Shown here piece after piece: positions 50,941-60,005 of a stretch of DNA of 64,000 bases; within the stretch, counting starts at the first letter, position 1; each line of letters opens with the position of its first letter. A program made the translations under genes and the position numbers. Under the pieces are notes generated by a model. The model was not told the DNA's origin, did not search any database, and saw only the letters and a list, made by a program, of their open reading frames with translations. Source of the DNA: Flavobacterium sp. ACN2 (GTDB lineage Bacteria > Bacteroidota > Bacteroidia > Flavobacteriales > Flavobacteriaceae); contig NZ_MRCM01000007.1 in NCBI RefSeq assembly GCF_002303885.1, positions 1 through 64,000 of the forward strand. Reading direction: 5' to 3'.

Positions 50941-52824
50941 TTATTTGATCATTTCGAAACTTCTTTTTACGAAAGCCGTAAGCGCTTCTCCTTTTAATAG
51001 GTTTTGAGATAATTTAGCTAAATCTAAAGCTTGCTTAACTAAATGCTCTTGGTGCGTTTTGTCTTCTGTATTTAAAATACTTGAAGCTAAATCAGAATTG
51101 GTGTTTACAACCAAATTGTACATTTCTGGCATATTACCCATTCCGAACATTCCGCCGCCACCTGTTTGGCTCATTTCTTTCATTCTACGCATAAATTCTG
51201 GTTGCGTGATAATGAATGGAGCTGCTTGAGAATCCATAGCTTCCAATTGAACGCTGTATGCTTTTGGAATATAAGCTTCTAAAGAAGTTTTTAAAGCTGC
51301 TTTTTCGTCATCAGAAAGTTTAGAAATAGTGTTTTCTTCTTTTTTGATTAAATTGTCAATGTGATCAGAGTCAACACGTACAAAAGTTAATCCGCTGTTA
51401 TCGTTTTCGATTTTTTGGATTAAATGCGAAATAATAGGAGAATCTAAAAGCAATACTTCATAGCCTTTGTCTTTTGCTGCCTCAATGTAAGAGTGCTGAG
51501 CATCTTTATTTCCAGCGTAAAGAACTACTAATTTGCCGTCTTTATCAGTTTGGTTTTCTTTTAGTTTTTCTTTTAATTCTTCTAAAGTAAAGTAAGTGTC
51601 ATCTACAGTTGGATATAAAACAAATGCACCTGCTTTTTCGTAGAATTTCTCTTCAGAAAGCATTCCGTATTCTAAAACGATTTTAATATCGTTCCATTTT
51701 GCTTCAAAATCAGCACGGTTTTCGTTAAATAGAGCTTTCAATTTATCTGCTACTTTACGAGTAATGTAGTTTGAGATTTTCTTAACAGCTCCATCTGCCT
51801 GTAAACCAGAACGAGAAACGTTCAATGGAATATCTGGAGAATCGATAACACCTTTTAACATTGTCAAGAATTCAGGAACAATTCCTTCTACGTTGTCAGT
51901 AACGTAAACTTGGTTTTGGTACAACTGAATTTTGTCTTTCTGGATTTGCATATCATTACCCAATTTCGGGAAATACAAAATACCAGTTAAGTTAAAAGGA
52001 TAATCTACATTTAAATGAATGTGGAATAATGGCTCTTCAAACTGCATTGGATACAATTCTCTGTAGAAGCTTTTGTAATCTTCATCAGATAATTCAGAAG
52101 GCTGTTTTGTCCAAGCTGGATTTGGATTGTTAATGATGTTGTCAGTTTCAACCGTTTCATTAACGTAGTCTTCTGGAGCATCTTCTGGTTTAGGAAGAGT
52201 TTCAGTTCTTGTTCCGAATTTAATCGGAATAGGCATGAACTTGTTGTATTTGTTTAATAAACCGCTAATTTTAGAATCATCTAAAAATTCAAGAGAATCT
52301 TCAGCAATATGAAGAATGATTTCTGTTCCGCGTGAAGTTTTGTCAGCTGGCTCTAAAGTAAATTCAGGACTTCCGTCACATGTCCAATGTGCCGCTGGCT
52401 CATCTTTGTATGATTTTGTAATGATTTCAACTTTTTCAGCTACCATAAAAGCAGAGTAGAAACCAAGTCCAAAATGTCCGATAATTCCAGAATCTTTAGC
52501 AGAGTCTTTGTATTTGTCCAAAAATTCCTCAGCTCCAGAAAAAGCTACCTGATTGATGTATTTTTCAACTTCATCACCAGTCATCCCTAAACCTTGATCG
52601 ATAATGTGGATTTTTTTACCTTCTTTATCGACTTTTACTTCAATAATTGGGTTTCCGTATTCTACTTTAGCTTCACCAATGCTAATAAGATGTTTTAATT
52701 TTAAAGTAGCATCAGTACCATTAGAAACAAGCTCGCGTAAGAAAATTTCGTGGTCGCTGTATAAGAACTTTTTAATTAAAGGAAAAATGTTTTCTACTGA
52801 AACATTAATTTTACCTGTTGCCAT
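50941..52824 (-). CDS. htpG: molecular chaperone HtpG (Hsp90)
   Basis: ATP-dependent cytoplasmic chaperone. The frame is open to 52860, but the family start is MATGKINVSVENIFPL at 52824, giving 627 residues. The N-terminal GHKL ATPase domain shows FLRELVSNGTDA, IIDQGLGMTGDEV and GHFGLGFYSAFMVA; the middle domain has PLNVSRSGLQ; the C-terminal dimerisation region holds RRMKEMSQTGGG. No heat-shock operator was seen upstream. Confidence 0.95.
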   Translation of the reverse strand: MATGKINVSVENIFPLIKKFLYSDHEIFLRELVSNGTDATLKLKHLISIGEAKVEYGNPIIEVKVDKEGKKIHIIDQGLGMTGDEVEKYINQVAFSGAEEFLDKYKDSAKDSGIIGHFGLGFYSAFMVAEKVEIITKSYKDEPAAHWTCDGSPEFTLEPADKTSRGTEIILHIAEDSLEFLDDSKISGLLNKYNKFMPIPIKFGTRTETLPKPEDAPEDYVNETVETDNIINNPNPAWTKQPSELSDEDYKSFYRELYPMQFEEPLFHIHLNVDYPFNLTGILYFPKLGNDMQIQKDKIQLYQNQVYVTDNVEGIVPEFLTMLKGVIDSPDIPLNVSRSGLQADGAVKKISNYITRKVADKLKALFNENRADFEAKWNDIKIVLEYGMLSEEKFYEKAGAFVLYPTVDDTYFTLEELKEKLKENQTDKDGKLVVLYAGNKDAQHSYIEAAKDKGYEVLLLDSPIISHLIQKIENDNSGLTFVRVDSDHIDNLIKKEENTISKLSDDEKAALKTSLEAYIPKAYSVQLEAMDSQAAPFIITQPEFMRRMKEMSQTGGGGMFGMGNMPEMYNLVVNTNSDLASSILNTEDKTHQEHLVKQALDLAKLSQNLLKGEALTAFVKRSFEMIK

Positions 52825-53027
52825 ATTTTTTAATTTTTGATTTAATTTGATGATTTTCATTCGTTCAAATAAAATACCAATTGTATTTTGGGTGACAAAA
52901 TGTCGGAAATGTTAATTCTGAAAGAAAATAAATAGATTCTAAAACGAAAAATATCTTTATGAATCGTATATTTGTGGTACAATAATTGTTAAAAAGGCAA
53001 GTATTAATCTAAAAAAAATTGTACAAA

Positions 53028-53531
53028 ATGAAGAAGAGTATTTTTATATGCTTGATTGCCGCTATGTTTTTTGCGTGTAAGTCAGCTTCGTCAACAGCTT
53101 CATCTTCTGAAGCAACTACGCTTTCAACAAAACTTGACAAATCGACTCAAGTAGCGTTAAAAGGGAATTGGGTACTTACCAATGTTTCTTACCCAGGTTC
53201 TGATTATATCAAAGTAAATTCATTTGATCTTGCAGATTCAAAATGTTTTATTGGAAGTACTTGGAGCTTTATTTCGAATAATAATAAAGGAACAATGGCT
53301 TTGACTTCGCCAAGTTGTACTGGATTTTCTTCGCCAATTGTATGGAGTATCAACAATCAAGGTTTGTTTGTGTTGAAAATTCTTAATGCAGGTGAGAAAG
53401 CGAAGAAAGTTAGAGATGGTTATTTGCTAAAAGTTGCAGGTGTAACTGAAAGTTCTTTTCAGTTAGTTGATAATATCAATGTGGGAGGTCAGGTAAAAGA
53501 TGTGGTTTACCAATTTCAAAGAGCTAATTAA
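53028..53531 (+). CDS. lipocalin-like lipoprotein
   Basis: 167 residues from MKKSIFICLIAAMFFACK; an ATG three codons earlier (53019) is possible. Lipobox with Cys17. The mature protein begins with a Ser-rich linker, then KGNWVLTNVSYPG, a lipocalin-type first strand, CFIGSTWSFISNNNKGTM and a series of beta strands ending in VVYQFQRA. The short barrel type is common in flavobacteria; ligand unknown. Lies 19 bp before the OmpA-family gene, probably cotranscribed. Confidence 0.75.
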   Translation: MKKSIFICLIAAMFFACKSASSTASSSEATTLSTKLDKSTQVALKGNWVLTNVSYPGSDYIKVNSFDLADSKCFIGSTWSFISNNNKGTMALTSPSCTGFSSPIVWSINNQGLFVLKILNAGEKAKKVRDGYLLKVAGVTESSFQLVDNINVGGQVKDVVYQFQRAN

Positions 53532-53550
53532 TATTTTAAAGATATAGAAA

Positions 53551-54246
53551 ATGAGAAAGATAACGGTTTTAGGTTTAAGTAGTTTAATGGTTATAGCTAG
53601 TTTTTTTACAAGCTGTGATTCAGTAAAAAACGCAAATAATACGCAAAAAGGAGCCGGAATTGGTGTAGTTGCAGGTGGTGTTATTGGTGGTATTTTAGGA
53701 AATAATATCGGACGAGGCGGAAACGCTGCTTTAGGAGCTGCAATTGGAGCTGCTGTAGGTGGAGGAACTGGAGCTTTAATCGGTAATAAAATGGATAAAC
53801 AAGCTCGTGAAATTGATCAAGCTTTACCAGGTGCTTCTGTTGAAAGAGTTGGTGAAGGTATTCACTTAACATTAAACGAAAACGCTGTTCGTTTTGATAC
53901 TAATAAATCTACTTTAACAGCTCAAGCAAAAGCTAATTTAGATAAATTAGTTCCTGTATTCAATGATTATGGAGATACAGATATTCAAATTTTTGGTTAC
54001 ACAGATAATACTGGAAAACCAGAATACAACTTAACACTTTCTGGACAAAGAGCTGCTTCTGTGCAAGCTTATTTAGTTTCAAAAGGATTAAAATCAAGCC
54101 GTTTCAAAACTTCAGGTTTAGGAATTGCAGATCCAATTGCAACAAATGATACTCCAGAAGGTAGAGCTCAAAACCGTCGTGTTGAATTTTCAATTACAGC
54201 AAACGACAAAATGGTAAATGACGCTAAAGCAGAAGCTGGAAAATAG
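53551..54246 (+). CDS. OmpA-family lipoprotein with glycine-zipper segment
   Basis: 231 residues: lipobox signal peptide (FFTSCDSV, Cys22), a glycine-zipper region (GVVAGGVIGGILGNNIG and AALGAAIGAAVGGGTG, ~37-80) and a C-terminal OmpA peptidoglycan-binding domain with VRFDTNKSTLT, IFGYTDNTG, NLTLSGQRAASV and the diaminopimelate-contact Arg in AQNRRVEFSI. Like YiaD/Pal, it should tether the outer membrane to peptidoglycan. Strong terminator downstream. Confidence 0.9.
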   Translation: MRKITVLGLSSLMVIASFFTSCDSVKNANNTQKGAGIGVVAGGVIGGILGNNIGRGGNAALGAAIGAAVGGGTGALIGNKMDKQAREIDQALPGASVERVGEGIHLTLNENAVRFDTNKSTLTAQAKANLDKLVPVFNDYGDTDIQIFGYTDNTGKPEYNLTLSGQRAASVQAYLVSKGLKSSRFKTSGLGIADPIATNDTPEGRAQNRRVEFSITANDKMVNDAKAEAGK

Positions 54247-54270
54247 TTTCTAATAAAATAAATTATCAAA

Positions 54271-54306
54271 AAAGCTGTTTCAAATAATTGAAGCAGCTTT
54301 TTTTTG
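54271..54306 (+). terminator. terminator after the OmpA-family gene
   Basis: 13-bp stem (54271-54283 with 54288-54300, one G-U pair) and a T-run to 54306. Confidence 0.85.
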
Positions 54307-54353
54307 ACTTTAGAAATTAAACATTGTAAATTTGACGACTCATATTACAACTC

Positions 54354-55304
54354 ATGCTTGACATTCAAAATATATCTTTTTCGTACACCGAAAGCCCCGT
54401 TATAAAAAACATTTCTTTTTCTATTGAAAAAGGCCAGAATATTGCGATTATTGGTGAGAGTGGCTGCGGAAAAAGTACGCTACTCAAGCTTATATACGGA
54501 TTATACGATCTGGATGAAGGGAAAATTTTTTATGGCGATAAACCGATCTTGGGGCCAAAGTTCAATTTGATTCCAGGGATGCCTTATATGAAATATCTGG
54601 CCCAGGATTTTGATTTGTCTCCATACGAAACAGTTGCAGAAAACGTAGGTAAGTTTCTCTCGAACGGTTTTGCAAACATGAAAAAGCTTCGTGTTCAGGA
54701 ATTGTTAGAAATGGTAGAAATGGATCAGTTTGCAAATGTTAAGACCAAATTTCTAAGTGGTGGACAACAGCAAAGAGTGGCGTTGGTTCGAGTTTTGGCT
54801 TTAGAACCAGAAGTAATTTTGTTAGACGAGCCATTTAGTCAGATAGATGCTTTTAGAAAAAATGCTTTACGTCGTAATTTATTTCGTTATCTAAAACAAA
54901 AAGAAATTACGTGTATTATTGCAACACACGATAGTACAGATGCTTTGTCTTTTGCCGATCAGGCAATTGTGATGAGAAGCGGAGAAGTGTTGGTAAAAGA
55001 TGATCCTTCAAAAATATACGAAGATCCAAAGGTTAAATATGTGGCATCTTTGTTTGGAGAAGTAAATGAAATTCCGACTCATTTATTATTGTCTTACGCA
55101 GACGAAGCGCATAAAACATTAGTTTATCCGCATCAATTTAAAATGGTTTCAGAATCAAAATTGATGGTAAAAATTAGAAGAACTTATTTTAGAGGAAGCC
55201 ATTATTTAATTGAAACAGTTTATAAAAGGCAATTGATTTTCTTTGAAAGCGAAATAGATTTGCCGCTTGAACAAGAAGTTTTTCTGGCTTTAAATTATTT
55301 GTAA
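54354..55304 (+). CDS. ABC transporter ATP-binding protein
   Basis: 316 residues. ATPase domain with Walker A IGESGCGKSTLLKL, signature LSGGQQQRVALVRVLA, Walker B EVILLDEPFSQID and H-loop ATHDSTD. The ~95-residue C-terminal extension (VYPHQFKMVSESKLMVKIRRTYFRG…) resembles the TOBE-like regulatory part of PotA/CysA-type importers. No permease or binding protein gene is adjacent, so the transported substrate is unknown. The stop codon lies at the edge of a repeat copy (55303-55338). Confidence 0.85.
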   Translation: MLDIQNISFSYTESPVIKNISFSIEKGQNIAIIGESGCGKSTLLKLIYGLYDLDEGKIFYGDKPILGPKFNLIPGMPYMKYLAQDFDLSPYETVAENVGKFLSNGFANMKKLRVQELLEMVEMDQFANVKTKFLSGGQQQRVALVRVLALEPEVILLDEPFSQIDAFRKNALRRNLFRYLKQKEITCIIATHDSTDALSFADQAIVMRSGEVLVKDDPSKIYEDPKVKYVASLFGEVNEIPTHLLLSYADEAHKTLVYPHQFKMVSESKLMVKIRRTYFRGSHYLIETVYKRQLIFFESEIDLPLEQEVFLALNYL

Positions 55305-55338
55305 TTAGGGAATGTGTCAATTAGAAAATTAGATAATT
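55303..55338. repeat. single arm of repeat family A
   Basis: Similar (about 31 of 36 positions) to the left arm at 29375-29410, sharing AATGTGTCAATT and AGATAATT. As at 29505, it abuts a stop codon. No partner arm is seen nearby. Confidence 0.6.
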
Positions 55339-55356
55339 TCTAATTGTTAAAATAAT

Positions 55357-55394
55357 AAACCCGACAGTTTTCAAAAACTTGTCGGGTTTACTTT
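55357..55394. terminator. bidirectional terminator between ABC and S9 peptidase genes
   Basis: Arms AAACCCGACA (55357-55366) and TGTCGGGTTT (55380-55389) between two convergent genes, followed by CTTTT. Confidence 0.7.
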
Positions 55395-55412
55395 TAGAAT
55401 CAAATTATGAAT

Positions 55413-57824
55413 TTAGTTTTTCAGATACTTTTCTAAGAACTGATCTTGTTCCCATAGCAAGTGCAAAATGTTTTCTTTTGCTACATAACCGTGAGATTCT
55501 TTAGGTAGAATAACCATTCTTGCTGGCGCTCCTAATCCTTTTAATGCTTGAAAATAACGTTCTGTCTGCAAAGTAAAAGTTCCCGGATTATTGTCTGCTT
55601 CTCCATGAACTAATAAAATTGGCGTTTTCATTTTTTCTGCATTCATAAATGGAGACATTGCGTTGTAAACTTCTGGCGCTTCCCAGTAATTTCTTTGTTC
55701 AGATTGGAATCCAAATGGAGTTAATGTTCTGTTGTACGCACCGCTTCTCGCAATTCCGCATGCAAAAAGATCCGAATGGGTTAATAAGTTGGCAGTCATA
55801 AATGCTCCATAAGAATGTCCTCCAACAGCCACTTTTTTACGATTAATATAGCCTAAAGCATCTACTGCATCAATCGCCGCCGCCGCATTATCTACTAATT
55901 GCGAAATAAAATTGTCGTTTGGTTCCGTAGTTCCTTCTCCAATAATTGGAAAAGCAGCGTCATCTAAAACTACATAACCTTTTGTTACCCAATATACAAA
56001 TGAGCCATAATAGGGGAAAGTGAATTCGTTTGAATTTTGAGTCGATTGAGAAGCGCTATTTCTATCTTTATATTCTGCTGGATATGCCCAGATCAATAGC
56101 GGCAATTTTTCTTTTTTAGTTTTATCATAACCAACAGGAAGATATAAAGTTCCTGAAAGCTCCAATCCGTCCTTACGTTTGTATTTAATAACTTCTTTGC
56201 TAACGTCTTTAATGCTTTCAAACGGATTTTTGAAATCAGTAACTTGTGTTAGGCTATTTTGTTTTTTTATATTTCTGAAATAGTAATTTGGGTATTCTGT
56301 TTTTGACTGAATCATAACTAAGATTTTCCCAGACTTGAAATCTTCAATTTCTAAAATATCCTCTTTTTTATCTTTATAAGGAGAAGTATAAATACGTTTT
56401 GATTTTAAAGTTTCTACATTGAATTCGTCTACAAAAGGAAACTGTCCGTTTTTAGTATAACCTTCGCCAATTCTATAAAGGTTGTTTTTTTCGATTGCTA
56501 AAACATATTTATTGTAAGCATTCTTTTTTGTTTCAAAAACTCCAGGATCAGAATAAACATCTTGTGAATTTCTATCCGTAATCATTTTTGGCTGCTGATT
56601 TGGGTTTGATGGATTAATCAAAAATGTTTTGGTGCTCCTCGTGTCGTACCATTCTTCAGAAAGAACAGCTAGATTGTCATTCCCCCACATAATGTCGCTA
56701 AAACGCTGTGGAGTTTTTGCTAATGAAGAAGCTTCTTTGTCAAAAGGCGCATCCCAAAGAAAAACTTCATCTCTAAAATCGACTTTGTTTGCAGGATCTC
56801 CTTCGTCTAAAGCTACAACATAAGATAAAGTTGCCGGTTTGTCGTTTCTCCAAGCCATTTCTCTTTTTCCTTTTCGAACAGCCATAAAACCTTTTGGCAT
56901 AATTTCATTTAAAGGAACCTCGTTTACCGTTTTAATTTCTCTTCCGCTTAAATCATAAACAACCGTTTTAGATGGAAATCTGTTTAATGGAACTACATAA
57001 GAAAATGGTTTTTGAATTGTTGTCAGCATAATGTACTGACCATCTGGAGAGATTTTTTCTCCAGCAAACATAGCGGCATCTTTGTATAAAACAGCATCTC
57101 CATTTAGTTTTACTTTATACAATTCAGAAGTTATGCAGTTTTCAAAATTAGCTTCGTCATTTTTGTTTTTCAGCATATCGGGATACGTTCTATTTTGAGA
57201 TTTTTCTCCTGAAGTGTTTGAAATAATCGGTCCAGTAGGCAGATCTTTTTTAGAATCTAAAAGTGGCGGTCTGTTTTTAGGAAGCATTTTTACTAAGATA
57301 GTTTCGCTGTCTAAAAACCAGTTAAACGGATTTCCAAGATTAGCATTTACTCTAGCCTCTGTAAGTTTTGTCGCTTGTACGCTTGCAACATCTAAAACCC
57401 AAAGTTCTACACCAGAATTGGTAGTGTGCGAGAATAGGATTTTTTTGTCGTTTGGCGACCAAAGAATGTTTGATATTTTCGGATTATCAGGGAGTCCTTT
57501 TACCTGAATTTCTTCCTTTCCGTTTATTTTTCTTAATTTAAGATTGATTAAATACGTTACAGTGCTTGAAATATTAGTAACTGGATTAATTCTCAAACCA
57601 GCTAGACGAACTTCGTCTTGGTTTAAATCGTCGAGTGTTTTATAGGTGTTGCGGTACATCAAGAGCATGTTCTCTTTTTTTGTATCCATTGATACGGAAG
57701 GAGCTCTTTGATAGTCTGCCAAATCTAAAATAGATTTTGAAGGTTTTTGATAAGTTAGATTCTCCTGTGCAAAAGAGAAAAAGCTTATATTTAAAAATAA
57801 AAACAGTGTAACCTTTAATTTCAT
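55413..57824 (-). CDS. exported S9 family serine peptidase (S9D, glutamyl endopeptidase-like)
   Basis: The frame opens at 57932, but MKLKVTLFLFLNISFFSFAQ at 57824 is a proper signal peptide, giving 803 residues. N-terminal beta-propeller, C-terminal alpha/beta hydrolase with nucleophile Ser in GGHSYGAFMTANLL, Asp in VHGEADNNPGTF and His in KESHGYVA. EMAWRND and the spacing of YNAMSPFMNAEKMKTPILL match the chloroplast glutamyl endopeptidase (S9D) branch. Probably degrades exported peptides, alongside the exported aminopeptidase P of this window. Confidence 0.88.
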   Translation of the reverse strand: MKLKVTLFLFLNISFFSFAQENLTYQKPSKSILDLADYQRAPSVSMDTKKENMLLMYRNTYKTLDDLNQDEVRLAGLRINPVTNISSTVTYLINLKLRKINGKEEIQVKGLPDNPKISNILWSPNDKKILFSHTTNSGVELWVLDVASVQATKLTEARVNANLGNPFNWFLDSETILVKMLPKNRPPLLDSKKDLPTGPIISNTSGEKSQNRTYPDMLKNKNDEANFENCITSELYKVKLNGDAVLYKDAAMFAGEKISPDGQYIMLTTIQKPFSYVVPLNRFPSKTVVYDLSGREIKTVNEVPLNEIMPKGFMAVRKGKREMAWRNDKPATLSYVVALDEGDPANKVDFRDEVFLWDAPFDKEASSLAKTPQRFSDIMWGNDNLAVLSEEWYDTRSTKTFLINPSNPNQQPKMITDRNSQDVYSDPGVFETKKNAYNKYVLAIEKNNLYRIGEGYTKNGQFPFVDEFNVETLKSKRIYTSPYKDKKEDILEIEDFKSGKILVMIQSKTEYPNYYFRNIKKQNSLTQVTDFKNPFESIKDVSKEVIKYKRKDGLELSGTLYLPVGYDKTKKEKLPLLIWAYPAEYKDRNSASQSTQNSNEFTFPYYGSFVYWVTKGYVVLDDAAFPIIGEGTTEPNDNFISQLVDNAAAAIDAVDALGYINRKKVAVGGHSYGAFMTANLLTHSDLFACGIARSGAYNRTLTPFGFQSEQRNYWEAPEVYNAMSPFMNAEKMKTPILLVHGEADNNPGTFTLQTERYFQALKGLGAPARMVILPKESHGYVAKENILHLLWEQDQFLEKYLKN

Positions 57825-58048
57825 AATTTGAATTTTATGGGTTTGTAAATTGGTATTCAAAATTGTTTGTCTAAGATAGTTTTGTCTTGTTACATCTTGA
57901 GCCTGATTTTTAATTTTTTTCAATGTTTGCATGCGAAAATTGTCTTTTCAAGAAGCAAATGATAATAAGTTAGCGTAGAATTAGAATATATTAAATTGCT
58001 AATAACGAAAAAAATAGTATTTTGTGTACGTATATTTTAAAGTATGCG

Positions 58049-58056
58049 TAAATTTG
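58049..58056 (+). promoter_or_regulatory. candidate -7 box of the fabH-like gene
   Basis: TAAATTTG, a perfect TAnnTTTG 33 bp before the ATG at 58090; a TTTG at 58021-58024 is the only -33 candidate, with a rather long 24-bp spacer. Confidence 0.5.
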
Positions 58057-58089
58057 CAATCCAATTTTTTAATAAATAATAATAGATAT

Positions 58090-59097
58090 ATGTATCATTC
58101 AAAAATAGCTGGTTTAGGATATTATGTTCCTTCTAATGTGGTGACTAACGATGATTTGTCTAAGATAATGGATACCAATGACGAATGGATTCAGGAAAGA
58201 ACCGGGATTCAGGAAAGAAGACACATTATCCGTGGAGAAGACACTACTACTTCAATGGGAGTAAAAGCAGCTAAAATTGCAATAGAGCGTTCTGGTGTTG
58301 CCAAAGAAGATATTGACTTTGTAGTTTTTGCTACATTAAGTCCAGATTATTATTTTCCAGGACCTGGAGTTCTGGTTCAAAGAGATTTAGGTTTAAGAAC
58401 AGTTGGAGCATTGGATGTTAGAAATCAATGTTCTGGTTTTGTTTATGCAATTTCTGTTGCAGATCAGTATATTAAAACCGGAATGTATAAAAATATTTTG
58501 GTTATTGGTTCTGAGGTTCACTCTACAGGATTAGATATGACTACTCGCGGACGTGGAGTTTCTGTAATTTTCGGAGATGGAGCAGGAGCTGCAGTTTTAA
58601 GCCGTGAAGAAGATTTAACCAAAGGAATTTTATCTACACACTTACACTCTGAAGGAGAGCATGCAGAAGAATTGGCTTTGCAAGCGCCAGGAATGGGAGC
58701 GCGTTGGGTAACAGATATTATTGCAGATAATGATCCGAATGATGAAAGTTATTACCCATATATGAACGGACAGTTTGTATTTAAAAATGCTGTAGTTCGT
58801 TTTGCTGAAGTAATCAATGAAGGATTGGAAGCAAATGGTCTTCAGGTTTCAGATATTGATATGCTGATTCCGCATCAGGCGAATTTGAGAATTTCTCAAT
58901 TCATTCAAAACAAATTCAAATTAACAGACGACCAAGTTCATAACAATATTCAGAAATACGGAAACACAACCGCAGCATCTATTCCGATTGCTTTGACTGA
59001 GGCTTGGGAACAAGGGAAAATTAAATCTGGAGATACTGTAGTCTTAGCAGCCTTCGGTAGTGGATTTACTTGGGCAAGTGCTATTATTAAATGGTAA
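58090..59097 (+). CDS. fabH: 3-oxoacyl-ACP synthase III (FabH family)
   Basis: Condenses an acyl-CoA primer with malonyl-ACP to start fatty acid synthesis. The frame is open to 58024; the family start MYHSKIAGLGYYVPSNVV at 58090 is downstream of the promoter box, giving 335 residues. The Cys-His-Asn triad is intact: NQCSGFVYAI, IPHQANLRI and KYGNTTAASIP. Also TNDEWIQERTGI and FGSGFTWAS. No fatty acid operon surrounds it, so it may be a second, specialised FabH; this cannot be decided here. Confidence 0.9.
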   Translation: MYHSKIAGLGYYVPSNVVTNDDLSKIMDTNDEWIQERTGIQERRHIIRGEDTTTSMGVKAAKIAIERSGVAKEDIDFVVFATLSPDYYFPGPGVLVQRDLGLRTVGALDVRNQCSGFVYAISVADQYIKTGMYKNILVIGSEVHSTGLDMTTRGRGVSVIFGDGAGAAVLSREEDLTKGILSTHLHSEGEHAEELALQAPGMGARWVTDIIADNDPNDESYYPYMNGQFVFKNAVVRFAEVINEGLEANGLQVSDIDMLIPHQANLRISQFIQNKFKLTDDQVHNNIQKYGNTTAASIPIALTEAWEQGKIKSGDTVVLAAFGSGFTWASAIIKW

Positions 59098-59124
59098 AAT
59101 AATCATCTTACATTATATTTTTTT

Positions 59125-59158
59125 AAAACCTGCTTCTTATTGGGAGCAGGTTTTTTTA
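59125..59158 (+). terminator. terminator after fabH
   Basis: Arms AAAACCTGCTT (59125-59135) and GAGCAGGTTTT (59144-59154) with continued T's to 59157. Confidence 0.85.
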
Positions 59159-59172
59159 TAAATTGCGTACTC

Positions 59173-59205
59173 AAACCTGATAGATTTTAAAAACCTGACA
59201 GGTTT
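59173..59205. repeat. AAACCTG/CAGGTTT repeat, family F
   Basis: AAACCTGATAGATTTTAAAA followed by the near-palindrome AAACCTGACAGGTTT (59191-59205). The left copy is the same motif with a degraded second half. It sits between the fabH terminator and cutC. Confidence 0.5.
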
Positions 59206-59233
59206 CATTTGGAGAAAAACTATTTAAATCAAA

Positions 59234-59905
59234 ATGAAAAAAAATCAACTAGAAATAGCTTGTTTTAATTATGAATCGGCATTAATTGCTCAAGCAAACG
59301 GTGCGGATAGAATTGAGCTATGTGAAAATATGAAACTGGGAGGAACTACTCCAAACTCTATTTTGGTAGTAAAGGTTCGCGAAAGTATAAATATAAAAAT
59401 GCATGTTATTATAAGGCCTAGAGGTGGTGATTTTGTTTATTCTGACGAAGAGCTTACCGAAATGAAACAAGATATCAAGCAATATAAAAAACTAGGTGTT
59501 GATGGTTTCGTTTTCGGAATTTTAAAAGAAAACGGAAAAGTAAATAAAAAGCAGAATAAGGAATTAGTGCATTTGGCGCATCCGTTATCGTGTACTTTTC
59601 ACCGTGCTTTTGATGTAGTTAAAAATCCTGAAAAAGCACTTGAAGATGTGATTGATTGTGGCTTCAAAACCATTTTGACTTCAGGTCAAGGTGTAAATGT
59701 AGAAGAAGGAATTTTGGCTCTAGAAAGGCTTCAAGAACTAGCGGGAGACAGAATTGAAATTATGCCAGGAGGAGGTTTAAGATCTTCAAATATCAAACTG
59801 TTGCAAGAAAAATTAGATCTCACTTTTTATCATTCTTCAGCAATCACAGATAATTCTGAAACTGCAAATCCAGAAGAAATAAAGGAGTTGCGTAACTTTT
59901 TATAG
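59234..59905 (+). CDS. cutC: CutC family protein
   Basis: 223-residue TIM-barrel protein. Family motifs: LEIACFNYESALIAQANGADRIELCEN, GGTTPN, VIIRPRGGDFVYSDEE, LGVDGFVFGIL, TFHRAFDV and ILTSGQG followed by IEIMPGGGLR. CutC was linked to copper homeostasis in E. coli, but that role is disputed and the true substrate is unknown. Independent unit with a terminator downstream. Confidence 0.92.
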   Translation: MKKNQLEIACFNYESALIAQANGADRIELCENMKLGGTTPNSILVVKVRESINIKMHVIIRPRGGDFVYSDEELTEMKQDIKQYKKLGVDGFVFGILKENGKVNKKQNKELVHLAHPLSCTFHRAFDVVKNPEKALEDVIDCGFKTILTSGQGVNVEEGILALERLQELAGDRIEIMPGGGLRSSNIKLLQEKLDLTFYHSSAITDNSETANPEEIKELRNFL

Positions 59906-59920
59906 AATAGAATAAAACAA

Positions 59921-59957
59921 AAAAAGTCTGGAGGTGGCAATCTCCAGACTTTTTTTC
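59921..59957. terminator. bidirectional terminator between cutC and the receptor gene
   Basis: Arms AGTCTGGAG (59925-59933) and CTCCAGACT (59942-59950), with an A-run on the left and a T-run on the right, between convergent genes. Confidence 0.85.
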
Positions 59958-60005
59958 TACAAGAAATTATTCAAAAAATTATTTAAAAAATTTTCTCAGA
60001 CAAGA

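Noticed and set aside
55413..57932. S9 peptidase start at 57932
   Set aside because: It would hide a clean signal peptide 36 residues inside the protein; 57824 is preferred.
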